DNA from: Deltaproteobacteria bacterium
Lineage (GTDB): Bacteria > Desulfobacterota > Desulfarculia > Adiutricales > Adiutricaceae
Assembly: GCA_031269135.1 (NCBI GenBank)
Contig: JAISZP010000330.1
Span: 1 to 9,442 of the forward strand
Length of the DNA stretch: 9,442 bases
Direction of reading: 5' to 3'
Part shown: positions 1 through 4,918 of the stretch, piece by piece
Numbering within the stretch: the first letter of the stretch is position 1
Layout of the letters: each line of letters begins with the position of its first letter
Translations under genes and position numbers: made by a program
Notes under the pieces: generated by a model
Seen by the model: the letters and a program-made list of their open reading frames with translations, nothing else
What the model was told of the DNA's origin: nothing
The model's database searches: none

Positions 1-1
1 C

Positions 2-3000
2 GCGCCTGCCTCAAATCCATACGACGCTCCATACATAAATTCGGTTTTAGGTATTGCCTCCAACAACGTTTTTTATAACATCGATGTCGCTGTGGGAACT
101 CGGCAGTCCGGCAGCGCCACTGGAGGAGTGATTCAAGGCGGAGGAATCATTGGGGTAAGAACTTACACCAAAAACGCCGTTATAGACCACGTTGAGAACA
201 ACGTTTTCCGCAATATAAACATCACCACCAGAGCAGGCTCGCTTTTTACGGGCGAATTGGTCGGCGGAGGCGTCATCGGCGCGACGTCGAAAGGGTACTC
301 CAGCATTAACTACGTAGTCAACAACACCTTCAATGCCATAAACGTAAACATCAACGGCGACGTTTCCGGCGGAGGAATAATAGGCGTCGAATCTTCTGAA
401 CCACCTACCAATCCAGGTGAACCTGCCGCTACAATCGGCGCCATAACAGGCAATGCCTTTAGAAATATTTCCGTGAACATAACCTCGAATGGACTGGCCG
501 ACAGCGGCACTCTTCGTGGCGGAGGCATTGTGGGCATATATACGCCAAATGGCTTAAGCGCAGTTTTTTCTCTAGATGCGGACTATGATCTGCAAGCGAT
601 AAATAATAATAGATTTTCCAACATCAACGTCAATGCGGCAGGCCCTATATATGGCTCGGGAATTATCGGACTCAACAACAGGGATCTTAGTTTAATCGGT
701 CCTATAACCAACAATATTTTTTCCAACATGAACATAAGAGGAAAATTGATTGAAGGCGGCGGCGTAATAGGGATTTATTCCGATTCGCTTGGCGTTTTAT
801 GGGGCGTCGAAAATTCTTTCTTCCAAAATACCACCGTCATATCTGATTATTATATCGATGGAGGCGGCATAATCGGCGTAACGGGCGATTCAGCAAGCAC
901 CAATTTGGTCGCCGGCATCCTCTTCATTAAAAACAGCTATTTCGCGAACAATAGAATCGTCGCAAATAACGGCATAATAATGGGCGGATTAGTTTATACT
1001 TATGGAACGACTGGCGCTGATTATTTAATTGAAGATAGTATTTTCATCAATAACGAATTCGTATCAGCCATAAATCCGGCAAGTTACAACCAAGGCAACT
1101 CCTCCCTCTTAGATCCTCAAAATTATGGAACTTTTGGGACCGTGGTCGTGGATACCGGGCGCGCGGCAAATGACCCCAATGTCAGCGCCTCCGTCACGCT
1201 TTCGGCGACATCCGACAGTTCTCTTATCTTTTACAACAACGTCATAAAAAAAGCCGGTCGAGCCGACAGATACAATTCATTGTACTTCGGCGAAATCCCT
1301 GAATATGACTATGATGAACCGGCTCATACATTTTCGGCCTACTCGGATCCGACCGCCATTGACGCAAGCTTGACCATCAAAGCCCAAGACAGCGGGACTG
1401 TAGCCCTTTATGACCCGATAGAGGTATATCAGACTGGCCAGTACGCCTTTACTATGACCGCCGAAGGAACCGGTGATTTCGTATGGGCCGGTGAAAATAA
1501 TTTTAACGTTGCTGCGGCAAATTCTAAAAACGTGATTACGCTTAAAGCCGGCTTGACGACCACTCTTTCAAACAACTTCGGCTCAGACTACTACAAACCG
1601 TTTTCCTTAAATGCGCCCAATCATGATTTTATCCTAGAAAACGGCAGCCACCTTAATATTCTTGGCCAAAATCACATGACTCTAAATTCCGCCAAGCTTC
1701 ACGGAACGCTTTTCTTTAGTCTGGCGACTTCCAAAGTCAACGATCCCGGAACCAGCGTCATAACCATTCAAACAGCCGCAAATAACCATGTCGATCTCAG
1801 CGATTCCTACGTTATTTTAAGCGACGTCAGAGCCGGCAAGCTGCTTTCCGCCGGAGATCGGTTTTTTCTCATCGACAGCCTGCGGGACAGCAACATCGCC
1901 GGAAGCCCCAGCAACAACATCGCCACCGCCCGCCAGGGTTATTTTTATAAATACAACCTTATCGTCGACAAGCAAAGCGGCGGCGGTTACACCGACCGCC
2001 ATCTCGTCGCAAGAATGGCGCACCCCGACGATCCTCTGCTGGGCGGCTTGCCGCCGAGCGAAGTCGTCCCGGAAGTCAAACTGCTTTCGGAAGGTCAAAT
2101 CGCAAGTTTGAGCTTAGCCTCGCAGAATACCGGCTGGCTGGCCGACAATAGTTACCGGCAAGCGGATCTGGCCCTGGAGCGCTCGAACAGTTCCTGGGCG
2201 CCCTTCGGCGGCTTCGACGGAACTTGGCTTCACACGGAAGGCTCCAAGATATCTCTTGAAGCAATCAGAGTGATGGCGGGACTCGCCTACCGAAAGGTCT
2301 TCGACCGCTCGAAACTGGTGTTAGGATCATTCATCGAAGCCGGCGTCGGCAAATACCGCATCGAGGCTGATTACGGCACTTTATTCGGAAAAGACATCCG
2401 GGCCAAAGGCGAAGTCAAAACCATCAGCCTGGGTTTGATGAGCCGCTATAGATTGGACAACGGGTTTTCCTTAGAAGCCGGAGGAAGGGTAGGCTCGGTT
2501 CACAACGAATTTCAGTCCAACGCCTTCGACACTTATTATGGGCACTCTTTGAAATACGACCTCAACCTGCCTTTCTATTCAGCCTACGGCGCCATCGGAT
2601 ACGACTGGCAAATCAATGAAAACTCCAGTTTAGAATTTTTCGGTCGTTATTACTGGACCTCCCAAGACGGCAAAACAGTTACTTTGGACCAAGGCGAGAC
2701 GGTCACTTTCGATAAGGTTTCCTCCTCGACGACTCAGACGGGAGTCCGCTACTCGCGCGGCAGAAACGAAAAATTCACCTATTACGTTGGAGCGCACTGG
2801 GAACACGGTTTCGACATCGACGCCGTCACCAGCGTTTACGGGGAAAACTTCAAAGCCGCAAAACCCAGCGGAGACACCATTGTGGGAGAAGTCGGGATGA
2901 TCTACAACGTAAACGAAAACAATCCCTGGGGCATTGAATGCGGATTTCAGGGTTTTGCCGGTCAAAACAGGGGCATTTCTGGGGGATTAAGATTGAGATA

Positions 3001-3010
3001 CGAATTTTGA
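2..3010 (+). CDS. Autotransporter (type V secretion) with repeat passenger and C-terminal beta-barrel, 5'-partial
   Basis: This is a surface or secreted protein whose C-terminal barrel inserts in the outer membrane and exports the N-terminal passenger. The frame is open from base 2, so the gene is cut by the window. The GTG at 92 is an internal Val codon: the codons before it (62 onward) already encode a repeat strand, NNVFYNID, so it is not a real start. Counting residues from 92, 1-325 are degenerate repeats, about 326-700 are a beta-rich, Asn/Ser/Thr-rich passenger stalk, and about 702-972 (nt 2195-3007) are an autotransporter barrel with alternating aromatic strands ending LRLRYEF, the terminal Phe expected of an outer-membrane barrel. 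I saw a single Cys (in the barrel), typical of exported passengers. Signal peptide and promoter lie outside the window. The passenger function is not recognisable; adhesin is only a guess. It converges on the operon downstream. Confidence 0.9.
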   Translation, partial: APASNPYDAPYINSVLGIASNNVFYNIDVAVGTRQSGSATGGVIQGGGIIGVRTYTKNAVIDHVENNVFRNINITTRAGSLFTGELVGGGVIGATSKGYSSINYVVNNTFNAINVNINGDVSGGGIIGVESSEPPTNPGEPAATIGAITGNAFRNISVNITSNGLADSGTLRGGGIVGIYTPNGLSAVFSLDADYDLQAINNNRFSNINVNAAGPIYGSGIIGLNNRDLSLIGPITNNIFSNMNIRGKLIEGGGVIGIYSDSLGVLWGVENSFFQNTTVISDYYIDGGGIIGVTGDSASTNLVAGILFIKNSYFANNRIVANNGIIMGGLVYTYGTTGADYLIEDSIFINNEFVSAINPASYNQGNSSLLDPQNYGTFGTVVVDTGRAANDPNVSASVTLSATSDSSLIFYNNVIKKAGRADRYNSLYFGEIPEYDYDEPAHTFSAYSDPTAIDASLTIKAQDSGTVALYDPIEVYQTGQYAFTMTAEGTGDFVWAGENNFNVAAANSKNVITLKAGLTTTLSNNFGSDYYKPFSLNAPNHDFILENGSHLNILGQNHMTLNSAKLHGTLFFSLATSKVNDPGTSVITIQTAANNHVDLSDSYVILSDVRAGKLLSAGDRFFLIDSLRDSNIAGSPSNNIATARQGYFYKYNLIVDKQSGGGYTDRHLVARMAHPDDPLLGGLPPSEVVPEVKLLSEGQIASLSLASQNTGWLADNSYRQADLALERSNSSWAPFGGFDGTWLHTEGSKISLEAIRVMAGLAYRKVFDRSKLVLGSFIEAGVGKYRIEADYGTLFGKDIRAKGEVKTISLGLMSRYRLDNGFSLEAGGRVGSVHNEFQSNAFDTYYGHSLKYDLNLPFYSAYGAIGYDWQINENSSLEFFGRYYWTSQDGKTVTLDQGETVTFDKVSSSTTQTGVRYSRGRNEKFTYYVGAHWEHGFDIDAVTSVYGENFKAAKPSGDTIVGEVGMIYNVNENNPWGIECGFQGFAGQNRGISGGLRLRYEF
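62..1066 (+). repeat. Degenerate passenger repeats, NNxFxNINV...GGGIIGV type, about 8 copies
   Basis: Each unit has an Asn-rich strand (NNVF, NNTF, NNRF, NNIF, later NSFF, NSYF, DSIF) followed by a Gly-rich hydrophobic strand (GGGIIGV, GGGVIGA, GGGIVGI, GSGIIGL, GGGVIGI). Counting residues from nt 92, the Gly motifs sit near 16, 58, 93, 143, 188, 222 and 257, with a decayed copy near 298, giving spacings of 34-50 residues. The units are related at protein level and diverged at DNA level, so this is an old array, unlike the short arrays elsewhere in the window. Two short strands per unit fit a beta-solenoid or beta-helix passenger (inference). The array probably begins upstream of the window. 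Confidence 0.8.
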
Positions 3011-3095
3011 CTTATCATTCGCCGCTTTGTTCAATATGACGAATCGACGTCAATTCGGCTTTAGGCTTTCAGCGAGAATTTAACGCGGGAATATA

Positions 3096-3161
3096 ACTGG
3101 AAAATTTCTCCTGAAAAGGTCTCGCGAAAATGTCCAGCGAAAACAACTTGCGAAAACAGCT
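3096..3161. repeat. 13-bp degenerate tandem repeat, 4-5 copies
   Basis: Four consecutive 13-bp units can be aligned: cctgaaaaggtct (3110-3122), cgcgaaaatgtcc (3123-3135), agcgaaaacaact (3136-3148) and tgcgaaaacagct (3149-3161). A related 14-bp unit precedes them (3096-3109). The shared core is (g/t)GAAAA followed by a variable half. The unit is not a multiple of 3 and the array is non-coding. Confidence 0.65.
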
Positions 3162-3222
3162 GGATCGATGGACAGCGACAGTTTAAGCAAACGCCGCGCC
3201 GCGCTTTATTTTGGCGACGCCT

Positions 3223-3263
3223 AGACTATCCAGTCAACCAGCCATCTAGCCAACCAGCCAACC
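3223..3263. repeat. 8-bp tandem repeat (agccaacc), about 4-5 copies
   Basis: Two identical units, agccaacc at 3248-3255 and 3256-3263, are preceded by agccatct (3240-3247, two differences) and agtcaacc (3232-3239, one difference), and by a more decayed 9-bp unit at 3223-3231. The unit length is incompatible with coding. The two perfect copies suggest recent duplication. Confidence 0.7.
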
Positions 3264-3298
3264 AAAAGAGTTGACGAGGATTTTAGTTGATGCTTTAC

Positions 3299-3331
3299 CG
3301 TGAATCAGAAAATTTATTTTTTTGATTCATG
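3299..3331. terminator. AT-rich hairpin, possible weak terminator in the convergent gap
   Basis: The arms tgaatca (3301-3307) and tgattca (3323-3329) are exact inverted repeats. Pairing extends inward through 3308-3312/3318-3322 (one G-T wobble, then A-T pairs) and outward two pairs, giving a stem of about 14 pairs with a 5-base loop. The plus strand carries a T-run on the 3' arm but no T-tract after the stem, so it does not meet the standard intrinsic-terminator pattern. Its place between two convergent genes is the main reason to consider termination. Confidence 0.3.
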
Positions 3332-3334
3332 AGC

Positions 3335-3363
3335 AGGGTGTGAGGGATGGAAAACCACGCCCT
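3335..3363. other. Inverted repeat just beyond the methyltransferase stop
   Basis: agggtgtg (3335-3342) pairs with cacgccct (3356-3363) over 8 bp with one G-T wobble and a 13-base loop. It begins 11 bases past the stop of the minus-strand operon. No T-run follows on the minus strand, so it may protect the 3' end of the mRNA or act in Rho-dependent termination rather than being an intrinsic terminator. The function is inference. Confidence 0.35.
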
Positions 3364-3373
3364 AATGTCAGTC

Positions 3374-4894
3374 TCAATAGTTTCTGAGATCCGGAGAATA
3401 ATCTTCAATTTTCATGGAGCTGACGATTTCCTTGAATGTTTCGCTCACAGCCTGGTCTTGCGGCGCTTGATCATCTAAGGACAACAGACGGACCACCTCG
3501 GCTTGAGCGCTGTCGTAAACGCCTTGACGACCTGTTTCAAGCCATTTTTCATAGGTTAGCTGACGATCAAGAGCGCTTAAGTAAATTTCGCCGCTGCGGA
3601 TATGTTTGAGGGTGTGTCGTTGATTGAGAAAACCGGTTTCGCTCGCCTGTTCGATAACCTCTCTGGCTAAAGTTTCCTTATCCACTTTAATGCCGCTCAT
3701 CACTTTTTTCAGCATTTTAAAAATCTCATCATCAATCACCAACATCTCAAGCGAAGTGACCACCGCATGCCCCAGGCAGCCCAGCCCCGAAGTGAAATCC
3801 GCTTTGGCCGTCATAGCCTGAAAAGCTCCAATGGCTTTGTCGTAACCCGTCTGAACGTCGTTGGCCGCATGTCCGCCGGTGGCCATCCCGTAGACGTCCG
3901 AAGGCAGGCGATATTTCCTCGCCAATTGGGCGGCTGCCGCTCCCAACAGCCCTTTTTCGGGCCTACCGTCCATGTGCGACCCTGTGCGCATATTGGCGAA
4001 TCCAAGACGAGCTCCATAAATCATATCGCCCTTTGGCTCGATGAGACGCCACAAAGTCGCGAAGGCCAGCGACTCCATGTTTTGAGTCACCAAACCGCCG
4101 GCCATGGACATCGGCGCGGTCAAACCTAAAATGGGACAGGGCAAACTTTGGAGTGGAACCTGATGACCCGCGGCCGCCAGGAGGGTTTCCACGAAGTCGT
4201 CATTGAAGGTTAAGGGACTGATGGGAGAAAGAGTGATGATTGCTCTCGACGGACGTTTCGGACTCTCAGGGGCGGCTTCGGGAGCGACTTGAGCAGATTC
4301 AGCAGCCTTTTGAGCTGGTTCCGCAGCCTTTTGACCGGATTCCGCAGCCTTTATGAGCCTTATCGCCGCCTTTGTTTCTTCTCCGTTAAGAACCGGGATA
4401 GCTACAGGTTTGCTGGTATTTTGCAGGCAAGTCGCCACAGAGATGATGCGGGCAAGTTCAGCGGGAGCATCTGTCGGAGTCACCAGCGGGTAGATTAGAT
4501 CGCAGCTGGTGAGGCGATCGAGTATTTTTACGCTTTTAATCAGATCTTTTAAAGTCGAAGGCCTGGGAACGGCCCCAACCGAATCGACGATGACCGGGGC
4601 GGACCCGAAATTATGAACGTAACAGTTGCCGGCCAGGAGCTTCAAATCGCCGCCTGGACCGTTGGACCGCAGAGAAAAAGGCGCATTTGACGACAGGGAT
4701 TTCTCCACAAGTTCCGGCCTGATTCCCACCCGTTCGCCTTTTAAGGCCGCTCCGCCATGATCGAGAAGGATCTCTCGCCCCTTGGCGCTGGTGACCTTTA
4801 TGCCGTGCTCCCAAAGAAGCTCAATCGAAAGGTTATGGATTTTCTCCACATCCTCCAAATCTAAAACCTTCAGCGCTCCATCAATCGACGTCAT
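3374..4894 (-). CDS. MttB-superfamily (trimethylamine methyltransferase-like) corrinoid methyltransferase, non-pyrrolysine
   Basis: 506 aa, cytoplasmic. The family transfers a methyl group from a quaternary or tertiary amine (trimethylamine, glycine betaine, proline betaine, carnitine) to a cognate corrinoid protein. Family-like stretches include APMSMAGGLVTQN (260-272), YGARLGFANMRTG (293-305), and the C-terminal SLEMLVIDDEI (381-391) with NQRHTLKHIRSGE (424-436). There is no in-frame amber codon, so it lacks the pyrrolysine of true TMA methyltransferases and belongs with the MtgB/MtpB-like group; the substrate cannot be read from the sequence. An Ala/Glu/Gln/Pro/Lys-rich insert at residues 182-217 contains three 7-residue repeats. 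The ATG is supported by AGGAGAGG five bases upstream. It is last in the operon, 24 bp after the peptidase. No corrinoid-protein or methylcobamide:acceptor transferase gene is in the window. Confidence 0.85.
   Translation of the reverse strand: MTSIDGALKVLDLEDVEKIHNLSIELLWEHGIKVTSAKGREILLDHGGAALKGERVGIRPELVEKSLSSNAPFSLRSNGPGGDLKLLAGNCYVHNFGSAPVIVDSVGAVPRPSTLKDLIKSVKILDRLTSCDLIYPLVTPTDAPAELARIISVATCLQNTSKPVAIPVLNGEETKAAIRLIKAAESGQKAAEPAQKAAESAQVAPEAAPESPKRPSRAIITLSPISPLTFNDDFVETLLAAAGHQVPLQSLPCPILGLTAPMSMAGGLVTQNMESLAFATLWRLIEPKGDMIYGARLGFANMRTGSHMDGRPEKGLLGAAAAQLARKYRLPSDVYGMATGGHAANDVQTGYDKAIGAFQAMTAKADFTSGLGCLGHAVVTSLEMLVIDDEIFKMLKKVMSGIKVDKETLAREVIEQASETGFLNQRHTLKHIRSGEIYLSALDRQLTYEKWLETGRQGVYDSAQAEVVRLLSLDDQAPQDQAVSETFKEIVSSMKIEDYSPDLRNY
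4289..4351 (-). repeat. 21-bp x 3 in-frame tandem repeat inside the methyltransferase gene
   Basis: Three consecutive 21-bp units (4289-4309, 4310-4330, 4331-4351) encode KAAESGQ, KAAEPAQ and KAAESAQ (residues 182-202), followed by a Pro/Ala/Glu/Lys tail to residue 217. The units differ at only a few bases. The segment interrupts otherwise family-like sequence between IRLI and AIITLSP, so it is probably a surface-loop insertion (inference). Confidence 0.85.
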
Positions 4895-4899
4895 TGGAA

Positions 4900-4907
4900 C
4901 CTCTCCT
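4900..4907 (-). promoter_or_regulatory. Shine-Dalgarno of the MttB-like gene
   Basis: The minus strand reads AGGAGAGG, five bases before the ATG at 4894. It lies in the 24-bp gap after the peptidase stop and fixes the start codon. It is the strongest ribosome-binding site seen in the operon. Confidence 0.8.
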
Positions 4908-4918
4908 GAGCTTGATAG

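Larger units (their letters stand above)
3011..3373. other. Convergent intergenic region with no gene; tandem repeats and hairpins
   Basis: These 363 bases lie between the autotransporter stop and the stop of the opposing methyltransferase gene. I see no convincing coding sequence on either strand and no tRNA-like or other RNA gene. The region holds a 13-bp array (3096-3161), an 8-bp array (3223-3263) and two hairpins (3299-3331 and 3335-3363). Both transcription units should end here, but neither hairpin is followed by a proper U-tract in either direction, so termination may be Rho-dependent or use weak structures. Confidence 0.7.

Noticed and set aside
92..94. GTG as the start codon of the autotransporter
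   Set aside because: The frame is open to the window edge and residues upstream of it belong to the same repeat pattern, so it is an internal Val codon.
3096..3263. CRISPR array
   Set aside because: Units are 8-13 bp and directly adjacent with no spacers; no Cas genes are present.
3299..3331. Strong intrinsic terminator
   Set aside because: The stem is AT-rich and not followed by a U-tract on either strand, so only a low-confidence terminator is listed.
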